DNA of 15,987 nt from contig CACZIP010000010.1 in NCBI GenBank assembly GCA_902781245.1, positions 1-15,987 on the forward strand. The letters run 5' to 3'. Below are positions 5,910 to 14,061 of the stretch, piece by piece. The position numbers were made by a program, and so were the translations under genes. The stretch is from an uncultured Coriobacteriaceae bacterium. GTDB lineage: Bacteria; Actinomycetota; Coriobacteriia; Coriobacteriales; Eggerthellaceae. Below the pieces are notes generated by a model that was given only the letters and a program-made list of their open reading frames with translations, ran no database searches and was not told where the DNA came from. Position 1 is the first letter of the stretch; every line of letters begins with the position of its first letter.

Positions 5910-8603
5910 TTATTCGTCGGCGTCGAGGTCCTCGCGCTCGTCGTCGGAACGGGCACCGACCTTCTTGGCCTTCGTCTTCGAGATTGCCACAGCGGTGACC
6001 TTATCCTTGTCGGCAACCTTCATCACGACGACGCCCTGGGTGGCCCTTCCCTGCTTGGAGATGCCGCTCACACCGGTGCGCACGACCACACCCTCTTCGG
6101 ACATGATCATCATCTCCTCGCCGGGACGCACGATCTTCACATCGACGAGCTGGCCTTTCTTGTCGGTCATGTTGATGGTGAACACGCCCTGGCCGCCACG
6201 GTGCTGCATCGGATACTCGGAGACGTCGGTGCGCTTACCATAGCCCTTCTCGGTGATGACGAACAGCTCGGGCTTGTAAGCGTCGTTGCAAACCTCCAGG
6301 CCCAGCGCATGCGAACCAAACGGCAGCGTGATGCCGCGCACGCCGGTCGTGTCGCGGCCCATCGGGCGAACTTCAGACTCGTCCCATTTGATGGCCTTGC
6401 CAGCGCTCGACGCCATGATGACCATGTCGGTGGGCGCGACGCGCTTGACAGCGATGAGCTCGTCACCGTCCTTGAGGTTGATGGCAATCAGGCCATCGCG
6501 ACGCGTGCGGTCATAAGCGCTCATCGCGGTCTTCTTGACCATGCCCTGCTTGGTGCCGAAGATCAGGAACTCATTTTCGGGGAAGTCCTTCGTGGCGATG
6601 ACGGCCGCGATGCTCTCGTCCTTCGCCAGCTGCAGCAGATTGACGATGGCGGTGCCGCGAGCATGACGTGACGCCTCGGGAATCTCGTAGACTTTCAGGC
6701 GGTAGACCTTGCCCTTCGAGGTGAAGAACAGCATGAACGCATGCGTTGAGGCCACGAACAGGTGGTCGACGTAATCGTTGTCCTTGAGGTTGACGCCTTG
6801 CGTTCCCTTGCCGCCGCGCTTCTGCGAACGGTACGTGGCGACGGGCAGGCGCTTGACGTAGCCGGCCTTCGTGACGGTGACGACCATGTTCTCGTCGGCG
6901 ATGAGGTCCTCGACGTTGATCTCGGTTGCTTCCTTGCCGATCTTGGTGCGGCGCGGGGTCGCGAAACGCTTCTTGATCTCGAGCATCTCCTCTTTGATGA
7001 TGCTGCGCAGGAGCGTGCGATCCTCGAGCACGCGCTTGAAGTAGGCGATGCGCTCCTTGAGCTCGTCCAACTCGTCCTGGATCTTCTGGCGTTCCAAGCC
7101 GACCAAACGGCGCAGGCGCATCTGGAGGATGGCCTCGGTCTGCTTTTCGGAAAGGTTGAAACGCTCGACCAGGCGATCGGAGGCCTCTTTGTCGGTCTCG
7201 GACGAGCGGATGATGGTGATGACCTCGTCGATGTTGTCGAGCGCCACGATGAGGCCTTCGAGGATATGGGCACGTTCTTCGGCTTTTGCCAGCTCGTAGC
7301 GCGTGCGCCTTTCGATGACTTCTTCCTGGTGCTTGATGTAGTAGTGCAGCACTTCCTTGAGCGAAAGCACGCGCGGCACGCCGTCGACAAGCGCGAGCAT
7401 GATGACGCCGAAGCCGATCTGCAATTGCGTGTGCTTGAACAGCTTGTTGATGACGACCTGCGGCAGCGCGTTCGACTTGAGCTCGATGATGATGTCGATA
7501 CCCTTGCGGTCAGCTGCATCGTGGATGTTGCTGATTTCGGGAAGCTTCTTGTCGCGTACGAGTTCGCCAAGCTTCTCGAGCATGCGGTTGCGGTTGACCT
7601 GGTACGGGATCTCGGTGATGACAATTTGGCTCTTGCCGTTCTTGAGCTCCTCGATGCGGTACTTCGCACGGATAGTCAGCGATCCGCGGCCGGTTTCGTA
7701 GGCGTCCTTGATGCCGGCAGTGCCCATGATCTCGCCACCCGTGGGGAAATCGGGGCCGGGCATGACCTTCATGAGCTCTTCGGTCGTGACCTCGGGGTTG
7801 TCGAGCATCAAGCAGGTCGCGTCGATGGCCTCATCCAAGTTGTGGGGCGGAATGTTCGTAGCCATGCCGACCGCAATGCCCGCCGAGCCGTTAACCAACA
7901 GGTTCGGGAAACGTGCCGGCAGAACGGTGGGTTCTGTGAGCGACTCGTCGTAGTTGGGCTGGAAGTCGACCGTCTCCTTGTCGAGATCGCGGAGCAGCTC
8001 CATGGCCGCCTTGTCGAGACGCGCCTCGGTGTAACGCATGGCAGCAGCGCTGTCGCCGTCGATCGAACCGAAGTTTCCGTGGCCGTCGACCAGCGGAACG
8101 CGCATGTTGAAAGGCTGGGCTAAGCGCACCATGGTGTCGTAGACGGCCGCATCGCCATGCGGATGGTATTTGCCGATGACGTCGCCGACCGTACGTGCGG
8201 ACTTCATATGCGCGCGGTTGGGCGTGTAGCCCGACTCGTTCATGGCGTAGAGGATGCGGCGGTGAACCGGCTTCAGGCCGTCGCGCACATCAGGAAGAGC
8301 GCGTGAAACGATAACGCTCATCGAGTACTCGAGGAACGAGGTCTGCATCTCTTTGCCCAGGTAGGCGGTTCGCACGACCGTACCTTCACCACCGTTGGCG
8401 TCTTCCACGATCTCGCCATGGGCCGACGGCATGTCGACCATGAGCGATTGCGCCTTCATCTCCTCGGAAACGATGGCGCCCGAAAGCGAACCACCTTCAA
8501 GGCCGTCTTCTTCGTCAAACTCTTCGGCTTCGGCTTCGTAATCTTCCTCGGCCCTGTCGAGGAATTCGTCGAAGGCATCGTCGCGCTTGTTATCGTCTGT
8601 CAT
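5910..8603 (-). CDS. gyrA: DNA gyrase subunit A
   Basis: Cleaves and rejoins DNA in the A2B2 gyrase that introduces negative supercoils. The protein has 897 residues. The core begins near residue 72 (TAYLGKEMQTSFLEYSMS). The quinolone region GDVIGKYHPHGDAAVYD ends at D156, and the catalytic tyrosine is Y191 in AAMRYTEARL. The C-terminal beta-pinwheel carries a GyrA box, QKRGGKG (about 594-600), with Lys at the second place instead of the usual Arg. Residues 1-69 are an extra, strongly acidic extension relative to E. coli numbering; the AAGGAG ribosome-binding site before ATG 8603 supports it. The residue equivalent to E. coli Ser83 is Ala152; Asp87 is kept (Asp156). The tail is basic, then acidic. 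It lies 58 nt after gyrB and is probably co-transcribed. Confidence 0.98.
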   Translation of the reverse strand: MTDDNKRDDAFDEFLDRAEEDYEAEAEEFDEEDGLEGGSLSGAIVSEEMKAQSLMVDMPSAHGEIVEDANGGEGTVVRTAYLGKEMQTSFLEYSMSVIVSRALPDVRDGLKPVHRRILYAMNESGYTPNRAHMKSARTVGDVIGKYHPHGDAAVYDTMVRLAQPFNMRVPLVDGHGNFGSIDGDSAAAMRYTEARLDKAAMELLRDLDKETVDFQPNYDESLTEPTVLPARFPNLLVNGSAGIAVGMATNIPPHNLDEAIDATCLMLDNPEVTTEELMKVMPGPDFPTGGEIMGTAGIKDAYETGRGSLTIRAKYRIEELKNGKSQIVITEIPYQVNRNRMLEKLGELVRDKKLPEISNIHDAADRKGIDIIIELKSNALPQVVINKLFKHTQLQIGFGVIMLALVDGVPRVLSLKEVLHYYIKHQEEVIERRTRYELAKAEERAHILEGLIVALDNIDEVITIIRSSETDKEASDRLVERFNLSEKQTEAILQMRLRRLVGLERQKIQDELDELKERIAYFKRVLEDRTLLRSIIKEEMLEIKKRFATPRRTKIGKEATEINVEDLIADENMVVTVTKAGYVKRLPVATYRSQKRGGKGTQGVNLKDNDYVDHLFVASTHAFMLFFTSKGKVYRLKVYEIPEASRHARGTAIVNLLQLAKDESIAAVIATKDFPENEFLIFGTKQGMVKKTAMSAYDRTRRDGLIAINLKDGDELIAVKRVAPTDMVIMASSAGKAIKWDESEVRPMGRDTTGVRGITLPFGSHALGLEVCNDAYKPELFVITEKGYGKRTDVSEYPMQHRGGQGVFTINMTDKKGQLVDVKIVRPGEEMMIMSEEGVVVRTGVSGISKQGRATQGVVVMKVADKDKVTAVAISKTKAKKVGARSDDEREDLDADE

Positions 8604-8661
8604 GTAATGCTCCTTCGATGCAGGATGAGGGGCGAAAACAGCGTCCCTTCTCCCCTATTTC

Positions 8662-10623
8662 TTAAATGTCCAAGAACCTGACGTCGCGCGCATGGCTTTG
8701 GATGAAGTCGCGGCGCGGCTCGACCTTGTCGCCCATCAAATCGCTCACGGCGCGCTCTGCCTCGGCGGCGTCGTCGATGTTGACCTGTAGAAGCGTGCGG
8801 CTTGCAGGCTCCATCGTGGTCTCCCAGAGCTGCTCGGGGTCCATCTCGCCGAGACCCTTGTAGCGCTGCACGTCGAAACGGTCGGGGTTGTCGTACTCGG
8901 CCAGCGTGCTTGAGAGCGCCTTCTCGTCGTAGATGTAGCGCTCGACCTTGGTCGATCGCGAGTTCTTCTTCTTAAGGCCGAAGATCGGCGGTTGCGCGAT
9001 GTAGATGTAGCCGCGGTTGATGAGCTCGGGCATGTAGCGGTAGAAGAACGTCAGCAGCAGGCAGCGGATGTGCGCACCGTCGACGTCGGCATCGGTCATG
9101 ATGATGATGCGATGGTAACGCGCCTTGTCGGCGTCGAAATCGTCGCCGATGTTCGTGCCGATGGCCGTGATGAGCGAGCTGATCGTGTCGGACGAGAGCG
9201 AACGGTGCAAGCCCGCGCGCTCAACGTTGAGGATCTTGCCGCGCAGCGGCAGGATGGCCTGGTATTTGCGGTCGCGCGCCTGCTTGGCGCTGCCACCTGC
9301 GGAATCGCCCTCTACAATAAAGATTTCGGATTGGCTCGGATCCTTCGAGGAGCAGTCGGCCAGCTTGCCGGGCAGGCTGAACGAGTCGAGCACGCCCTTG
9401 CGGCGCGTGTTCTCGCGCGCCTTGCGGGCAGCCTCGCGAGCCTTGAGCGCCTGGGAAGCCTTCGTGACGATGCGACCGGCGGGCGCCGGGTTCTCCTCGA
9501 GGTATTCTGCCAAGCCCTTGGTGACAGCCGTCTGCACCAAGCTGCGGATTTCGGTGTTGCCGAGCTTCGTCTTGGTCTGGCCCTCGAACTGCGGTTCGTG
9601 CAGCTTGACCGAGATGATGGCAGCCAGACCCTCGCGGCAGTCCTCGCCGGTGAGGTTCGGATCTTTGTCCTTGAGCTTGCCCTTCGAGCGGGCATAGTCG
9701 TTGATGGTGCGCGTGACCGCCTGCTTGAAGCCGTCGAGATGCGTACCGCCCTCATGGGTGTTGATGTTGTTGGCAAAGGCCATAACGCCATTGCTGCTGT
9801 ACGAGCTGGTCCATTGCATGGCAATCTCGACCGTGCCGTCTTCGTTTTCAGCAGCGAAGTAGATGGGCTTGTTCAGCGTCTCCTTGCCCTCGTTGAGGTA
9901 CTTGACGAAGTCGACGATGCCGCCGTCGTACTTGAACGTCTCGGTACGCGGCTCCTCAGCTTTCTCGCTGATGAGCTGGGTCGGGTCGGCACGTTCGTCG
10001 ATGAGGATGATCTTGAGGCCCTTGTTGAGGAAGGCCATTTCGCGGAAACGCGCCTGCAGCACGTCGAAGTCGAAGATGCAGGTATCGGTGAAGATCTCGG
10101 GATCGGGCCAGAACGTGACCGTCGTGCCCGTCGTGCGGGAACGGCCAACTTCGCGCAGCTTTTCGATGGTCTTGCCGCGCTGGAAGCCGATCTGGTATTC
10201 CTTGCCGTCGCGGCGCACGTTGACGACGACCTTCTCGGAAAGGGCGTTCACAACGGACACGCCGACGCCGTGCAAGCCGCCCGACACCTTGTAGCCAGCA
10301 CCGCCGAACTTGCCACCTGCGTGCAAGATGGTGAGAACCACTTCAACGGTCGGGATTTTCTCCTTCTTGTGCTTCTCAACTGGGATGCCGCGGCCGTTGT
10401 CGACGACCGTGACGGAATTGTCAGGATGGATGGTTACCGTGATCTGGGTGCAGAAGCCGGCGAGCGCCTCGTCGACGGAATTGTCAACCACTTCGTAAAC
10501 GAGGTGGTGCAATCCGCGCGGACCCGTCGAGCCAATGTACATACCCGGACGCTTGCGGACCGCTTCGAGGCCTTCGAGAACCTGAATGTCTTCAGCGCCA
10601 TAGCTGCTTGGGGAATCTGCCAC
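8662..10623 (-). CDS. gyrB: DNA gyrase subunit B
   Basis: The ATPase subunit of gyrase. The 653 residues show the GHKL ATPase fold (E44 and N48 in the EVVDNSVDEALAG segment, VVDNGRGIP at 73-81, GGLHGVGVSVVNALS), the transducer domain, and the TOPRIM domain with EGDSAGGSAKQ (about 438-448) and DADVDGAHIR (about 510). The length matches Gram-positive GyrB and lacks the large C-terminal insert of enterobacterial GyrB. The start is GTG at 10623, 5 nt after a strong AAGGAG; the protein begins MADSPSSYGAEDIQVLEGLE, which fits the family. It follows dciA with a 136-nt gap, so a promoter or leader of its own is possible. Confidence 0.98.
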   Translation of the reverse strand: MADSPSSYGAEDIQVLEGLEAVRKRPGMYIGSTGPRGLHHLVYEVVDNSVDEALAGFCTQITVTIHPDNSVTVVDNGRGIPVEKHKKEKIPTVEVVLTILHAGGKFGGAGYKVSGGLHGVGVSVVNALSEKVVVNVRRDGKEYQIGFQRGKTIEKLREVGRSRTTGTTVTFWPDPEIFTDTCIFDFDVLQARFREMAFLNKGLKIILIDERADPTQLISEKAEEPRTETFKYDGGIVDFVKYLNEGKETLNKPIYFAAENEDGTVEIAMQWTSSYSSNGVMAFANNINTHEGGTHLDGFKQAVTRTINDYARSKGKLKDKDPNLTGEDCREGLAAIISVKLHEPQFEGQTKTKLGNTEIRSLVQTAVTKGLAEYLEENPAPAGRIVTKASQALKAREAARKARENTRRKGVLDSFSLPGKLADCSSKDPSQSEIFIVEGDSAGGSAKQARDRKYQAILPLRGKILNVERAGLHRSLSSDTISSLITAIGTNIGDDFDADKARYHRIIIMTDADVDGAHIRCLLLTFFYRYMPELINRGYIYIAQPPIFGLKKKNSRSTKVERYIYDEKALSSTLAEYDNPDRFDVQRYKGLGEMDPEQLWETTMEPASRTLLQVNIDDAAEAERAVSDLMGDKVEPRRDFIQSHARDVRFLDI

Positions 10624-10699
10624 GTTTGCTCCTTAATTTCAGCTACATTTATAAACTGGCTCATGAACTGGAATTCTATAAGCCGAACAATTGTACCAC

Positions 10700-10734
10700 A
10701 TGTTGTGGCTCAGCACGATTTAGCGCCACAACAT
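10700..10734. repeat. 10-bp perfect inverted repeat in the dciA-gyrB gap
   Basis: ATGTTGTGGC (10700-10709) and GCCACAACAT (10725-10734) are exact inverted copies around a 15-nt spacer, and CCACATGTTGTGG (10696-10708) forms a further small palindrome. It is not followed by a T run on either strand, so it is not a classical terminator. It lies 76 nt before the gyrB start. It may be an operator or leader structure, for instance for supercoiling-linked control of gyrase; that is inference. Confidence 0.55.
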
Positions 10735-10759
10735 CTACGGATTTCAATTCTAAGGGGGT

Positions 10760-11329
10760 TCAGGTCGGTTTTAAGCCTTGTTTTTCTTTTCCACGTGTTG
10801 GTTGGTCACTCTCGATTTTCTGCAATTTGAAATTTGCTTGCATAGCGCTTTCTAAAGCTTTTCGCACTTTTTCGTCTTCAATTACAGAACTTGTCTCTAA
10901 AACGCATTTGATTTCTTCTTCATCAAGTGTCGCAGATTCGATGTCTATTCGATCGTTTTCCTCGTTTTCTATGAGGTAGGGATGATTTTGCTTGTAATTA
11001 CCTCGTGAAACGTGGATATCGAACTGCTCGATTTCTTCGCCGAACAATTCGAGCAGTTTCAATCGTATGAGCTCACGCTGCGCGTTGAGCTCGGCAGCGA
11101 ATATCGAATCGTCGACGTAAACAATGAGGGTTTTCACCCCATCCTTTTTCAGGATGTAGACGTTATTGGTGTGAGCGAGGAACAAAGGAGCTTGATTCTT
11201 GTAAACCGTTTCGAGCGCCTGCTTGTAACGGTCGCGAACTTGGTGGGCCCTGAGATTGATGCGCGCTTGCTCGTCATTTCCCAACAGTCGGGCAATCATA
11301 AGTTCCAAATCATGTCCGAGCTTCTTCAT
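10760..11329 (-). CDS. dciA: DciA-like (DUF721) protein, probable replicative helicase loader or operator
   Basis: The 189-residue protein holds a DUF721 domain at about 15-110, including the typical strand-helix segment VKTLIVYVDDSIFAAELN and the following LIRLKLLELFG. The C-terminal third is acidic and then Lys/Gln-rich and probably disordered. DUF721 is the domain of DciA, which helps DnaB load in bacteria that lack the phage-derived loaders DnaC/DnaI. In actinobacteria it commonly sits between recF and gyrB, as here. Its ATG overlaps the recF stop by four bases (ATGA at 11329-11326), a sign of translational coupling. Confidence 0.88.
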   Translation of the reverse strand: MKKLGHDLELMIARLLGNDEQARINLRAHQVRDRYKQALETVYKNQAPLFLAHTNNVYILKKDGVKTLIVYVDDSIFAAELNAQRELIRLKLLELFGEEIEQFDIHVSRGNYKQNHPYLIENEENDRIDIESATLDEEEIKCVLETSSVIEDEKVRKALESAMQANFKLQKIESDQPTRGKEKQGLKPT

Positions 11330-12417
11330 AATCTGATCACCCGAGCTCGCTCGAGAAGATTTTCATTGAAACTCGAAAGGTCGGTCGCGGTGATGAACGT
11401 CTGCATGTCATCGGTCACGAAGTCGACGAGCTTGTCGCGACGGGAGCCATCCAACTCGCTCATGACGTCGTCAAGAAGAAGCACGGGTGTCGTCCCGAGA
11501 GTTTGTTTCACCAGCTCAACCTCGGCGAGTTTCCATGCAAGCACGATCGAGCGCTGTTGCCCTTGGCTCGCGAAATGCGAAGCATCCTTGTTCGCCAAGT
11601 TGAAGGTTATGACATCCGTATGAGGACCGACGACGGACTTGCGGCGCATGTACTCCTCTTCCATACGCTCGGTCAACGCTCGTTGAAGGTCTTCGCGCAC
11701 ATCATCCCTCACCACATCAGCCTCTTCAGAAGGAGCACCGGTCCATGATGGCGTGTATGTCGCGGTGAGGCTTTCATCGGAACGGGAAATCTCACGGTAG
11801 TTGTTTTCAAGAAGAGGAATGATGCGCTTGAACAGGGAAACACGATAGCAGTACAGCTGAGATGCACAAATCACGAGCGTGTCGTTGATGCTTTCCACAA
11901 GCGTAGGAGCCGCTTCTTCTTTTAGAAGCCGGTTCTTGTATCTCAATGCCTTCTCGAAATCTCGGTATACCACGTGATAGCTCTTCGAAAGCTGCATTCC
12001 CAAAGCGTCGAGCGCGTTTCTTTTCACAGATGAGCTTTTCTTCGCAAGCTCCAGATCATCTGGCGTGAACGACACCGCCGGCAAGGTGCCCTTCACATCA
12101 GTTATGCTTTTAACCTTGCCGTTCACCTGGTATTTCTTTTTTCCAGGCTCCAAGTCGAGCGTTATATCGATACTCCTGTTTCCATCAGTAAAAAAAGCTT
12201 CGAGCCTGGCAGCTGTACAGTTTTCCTTAACGAGCTGGTTTATCTGGGCGTGGCGCAGGGTTTCGCACGACGTGAGAAGGTTAATTCCCTCGAGAATATT
12301 GGTCTTCCCTACCCCGTTGTCGCCGATGAAAACCGTAAGAGTGCCAACATCCTCGAGGAGGAAGCTGTCATAGTTTCTGAAATTTGAGAGCTTGAGCTTC
12401 TCGATTTTCAGGTCCAC
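11326..12417 (-). CDS. recF: DNA replication and repair protein RecF
   Basis: An SMC/ABC-type ATPase that acts with RecO and RecR to load RecA at single-strand gaps. The 363 residues carry Walker A GDNGVGKT (33-40) after the signature start KIEKLKLSNFRNY, an ABC signature SQGQQRS (about 282), and Walker B LLLDDVMSELD (about 310). The length is normal. The start is GTG at 12417, 22 nt after the dnaN stop; the ribosome-binding site is weak (GGGA), so translation may depend on coupling to dnaN. The stop overlaps the dciA start. Confidence 0.96.
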   Translation of the reverse strand: MDLKIEKLKLSNFRNYDSFLLEDVGTLTVFIGDNGVGKTNILEGINLLTSCETLRHAQINQLVKENCTAARLEAFFTDGNRSIDITLDLEPGKKKYQVNGKVKSITDVKGTLPAVSFTPDDLELAKKSSSVKRNALDALGMQLSKSYHVVYRDFEKALRYKNRLLKEEAAPTLVESINDTLVICASQLYCYRVSLFKRIIPLLENNYREISRSDESLTATYTPSWTGAPSEEADVVRDDVREDLQRALTERMEEEYMRRKSVVGPHTDVITFNLANKDASHFASQGQQRSIVLAWKLAEVELVKQTLGTTPVLLLDDVMSELDGSRRDKLVDFVTDDMQTFITATDLSSFNENLLERARVIRL

Positions 12418-12439
12418 GGTTGCATCCCGACGGTTGAAT

Positions 12440-13531
12440 CTAAATCCTCACGGGCATGACGAGGTAGAGATAGTTCTCATCGCCCGTACCTTTGATGATG
12501 CCCGGTTTGAGCGAGGATTGGATCTCTATGGCTACTTCGTCGGAATCGATTGCGGAAAGACCTTCATTGACGTAGTAGCTGTTGAAGCCGATTTCCACAT
12601 CCGAGCCTTCTATCTGGGCTTTCACGATTTCCTGAGTCGAACCGACGTCCTGGGTAGCCGTCGTGAGCTGAATCGTCTGACTGGCCGCATTGATGCTAAA
12701 ACGTACCTGTGAACCTGAATGGTCGAGCAAAGATGCCCTTCTTACAGCAGACGAGAAGGCGGATTTAGACACGATGCAACGCGTTTCATACGATGCGGGA
12801 ATGAGCTGTTTGTAGTTGGGATAGCGACCCTCGATGCGACGGTTGACGAACATCGTGTCGCGGTAGGAGACGATGATCTGGTTTTCTGCCAGCGCAAACG
12901 AGATGTCGTCACCGGTTTTAGGCAAGCTCGCAAGGTCGGCAACAAAAGACCCGGCGATGACCGCATTGAATTCCTCCGCTCCAGCAAGCGGCGCCTCGGT
13001 GATAGCGAGTCGGTACGAGTCGGTGGCAACCATCTTGAGAATGCCATCTTCAGCAGAGATGAGCACACCTGTCAGAATGGCACGGCTTTCGTCTTTGGAA
13101 ACGACGCGGCACACCTTGCGAGCCATGTTCGAGAAGGTGTCGAACGGGATTTTAATCTGTTGTTCAGCATCAACTTTCGGAAAACCAGGGAAGTCTGCGG
13201 GATTCAAGCATTTGATGGAAAAAGATGAAGATTCGCAGGTCACAACGCTGTCCATTTCGGTTGCCTCGATATGGACTGCCGCATCGGGAAGGTTCTTGAC
13301 GATATCTACAATCAACTTTCCGGGGAAGACCGCCCTACCCTCTTCTTCGACAAGAGCCGTCGAAGTGTATTGGATGGACAACTCGAGGTTCGTCGTCTGG
13401 AATGTCACCTGATCGCCTATTGCTTCAACATAAATGCCGGCGAGCACTGGGAGGGTCGATCGGGCAGACACGCCCTTTTGCACGATTGACAAAGCGTTGA
13501 GCAACTCAGATTGATTGATGCTGAATCTCAT
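12440..13531 (-). CDS. dnaN: DNA polymerase III beta subunit (sliding clamp)
   Basis: The ring-shaped processivity clamp of the replicative polymerase and a hub for repair proteins. The 363 residues begin MRFSINQSELLNALSIVQKG and end YLYLVMPVRI, both hallmarks of the clamp; the C-terminal MPVR segment lines the protein-binding pocket. Three tandem clamp domains of about 120 residues each are expected. ATG 13531 has an AAGGAG site 8 nt upstream. It is the first gene of the leftward dnaN-recF-dciA-gyrB-gyrA series, whose promoter lies at the edge of the putative origin. Confidence 0.98.
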   Translation of the reverse strand: MRFSINQSELLNALSIVQKGVSARSTLPVLAGIYVEAIGDQVTFQTTNLELSIQYTSTALVEEEGRAVFPGKLIVDIVKNLPDAAVHIEATEMDSVVTCESSSFSIKCLNPADFPGFPKVDAEQQIKIPFDTFSNMARKVCRVVSKDESRAILTGVLISAEDGILKMVATDSYRLAITEAPLAGAEEFNAVIAGSFVADLASLPKTGDDISFALAENQIIVSYRDTMFVNRRIEGRYPNYKQLIPASYETRCIVSKSAFSSAVRRASLLDHSGSQVRFSINAASQTIQLTTATQDVGSTQEIVKAQIEGSDVEIGFNSYYVNEGLSAIDSDEVAIEIQSSLKPGIIKGTGDENYLYLVMPVRI

Positions 13532-13562
13532 GGTTTCGTCTCCTTGAATGCGGTGTTTTCAC

Positions 13563-13568
13563 ATTATA
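13563..13568 (-). promoter_or_regulatory. dnaN: Probable -10 element of the dnaN promoter
   Basis: A perfect TATAAT on the minus strand lies 32 nt before the dnaN start, so transcription would begin near 13557. No good -35 hexamer stands 16-18 nt upstream; that space instead holds a DnaA-box-like TTTTCCATT at 13581-13589. Control of this promoter by DnaA is possible. Confidence 0.55.
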
Positions 13569-13635
13569 TAGCCAAACGATTTTTCCATTTTTCTTGAAAA
13601 CGTTGAAAGGGAAAAACCTTTGTTCGGTTGAAATC

Positions 13636-13653
13636 AGTGGAAAAGGTGGATAA
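13636..13653 (-). promoter_or_regulatory. Two abutting DnaA boxes
   Basis: AGTGGAAAA (13636-13644) and GGTGGATAA (13645-13653) read on the minus strand as TTTTCCACT and TTATCCACC. They are directly adjacent and in the same orientation. Each differs by one base from a DnaA-box form, TTTTCCACA here or TTATCCACA in E. coli. Confidence 0.6.
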
Positions 13654-13676
13654 CTGCCGTTTTACCTGATTCGCAT

Positions 13677-13685
13677 TGTGGAAAT
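13677..13685 (-). promoter_or_regulatory. DnaA-box-like 9-mer
   Basis: TGTGGAAAT reads ATTTCCACA on the minus strand, one base from TTTTCCACA. It overlaps the left arm of a 7-bp inverted repeat AAATCCC/GGGATTT (13682-13688 and 13697-13703). Confidence 0.5.
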
Positions 13686-13751
13686 CCCTTTTTCACGGGA
13701 TTTGTCAAGTTCTTTCTTTCTTTAATTCACCCGCTGCGATTACCTGCGATT

Positions 13752-13779
13752 TTGTTAATTATCATATCAGTCTTATAAT
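13752..13779 (+). promoter_or_regulatory. Possible rightward promoter inside the origin region
   Basis: TTGTTA (13752-13757) and TATAAT (13774-13779) are separated by 16 bp, a good sigma-70-like arrangement. It would fire through the A/T tract toward the GHKL gene nearly 280 bp away. Since the region is AT-rich, chance occurrence is quite possible. Confidence 0.35.
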
Positions 13780-13819
13780 TCTGAACTGGGGTTTTGCAAA
13801 ACGGTTTTAAGCGCTTCAG

Positions 13820-13841
13820 AAAAAATTTAAATAAAAATTTT
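13820..13841. other. 22-bp pure A/T tract, candidate DNA-unwinding element
   Basis: An uninterrupted A/T run lies between the two clusters of DnaA-box-like sites. It is followed at once by the inverted repeats TTGCTC-N5-GAGCAA (13840-13856) and GACAA-N5-TTGTC (13861-13875). Confidence 0.45.
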
Positions 13842-13946
13842 GCTCGATCGGAGCAAGTGGGACAAATCCCTTGTCAGAGACGAGCGATGTTCGAAAAAGC
13901 CTGTTTCATTAACTCTGTTCATATTGGATTTCAACAGTTTTTGACT

Positions 13947-13955
13947 TTATCCAGA
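13947..13955 (+). promoter_or_regulatory. DnaA-box-like 9-mer within a palindrome
   Basis: TTATCCAGA differs by one base from TTATCCACA. It lies inside the inverted repeat TTTATC-CA-GATAAA (13946-13959). Confidence 0.45.
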
Positions 13956-13980
13956 TAAATTGATTCACGATTTTTCATCG

Positions 13981-13989
13981 TTTTCCACT
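13981..13989 (+). promoter_or_regulatory. DnaA-box-like 9-mer
   Basis: TTTTCCACT differs in the last base only from the TTTTCCACA form found twice upstream of dnaA. Confidence 0.55.
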
Positions 13990-14003
13990 TTTTTTGAAAA
14001 ATT

Positions 14004-14012
14004 TGGGGATAA
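14004..14012 (-). promoter_or_regulatory. DnaA-box-like 9-mer
   Basis: TGGGGATAA reads TTATCCCCA on the minus strand, one base from TTATCCACA. It faces the box at 13981-13989. Confidence 0.45.
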
Positions 14013-14033
14013 CTATGAATACCCCACATCAAA

Positions 14034-14061
14034 TTGGTTTTCTCTTTCATTGGACTATTTT
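14034..14061 (+). promoter_or_regulatory. Possible promoter for a leaderless GHKL-gene transcript
   Basis: TTGGTT (14034-14039) and TATTTT (14056-14061) are 16 bp apart. The TANNNT-type -10 ends 5 nt before the ATG at 14067, so transcription would start at or next to the start codon. No ribosome-binding site at normal spacing precedes this ATG, and an in-frame stop at 14061-14063 rules out an earlier start. Leaderless mRNAs of this form are common in actinobacteria. Confidence 0.45.

Noticed and set aside
6762..8123. Long plus-strand open frame opposite gyrA (453 codons)
   Set aside because: A shadow of gyrA on the other strand: low-complexity Asp/Leu/Val composition and no ribosome-binding site or family match.
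8992..10830. Plus-strand open frame opposite gyrB (612 codons)
   Set aside because: Antisense to gyrB and running across its start region into the dciA end; composition typical of a mirror frame, no motif seen.
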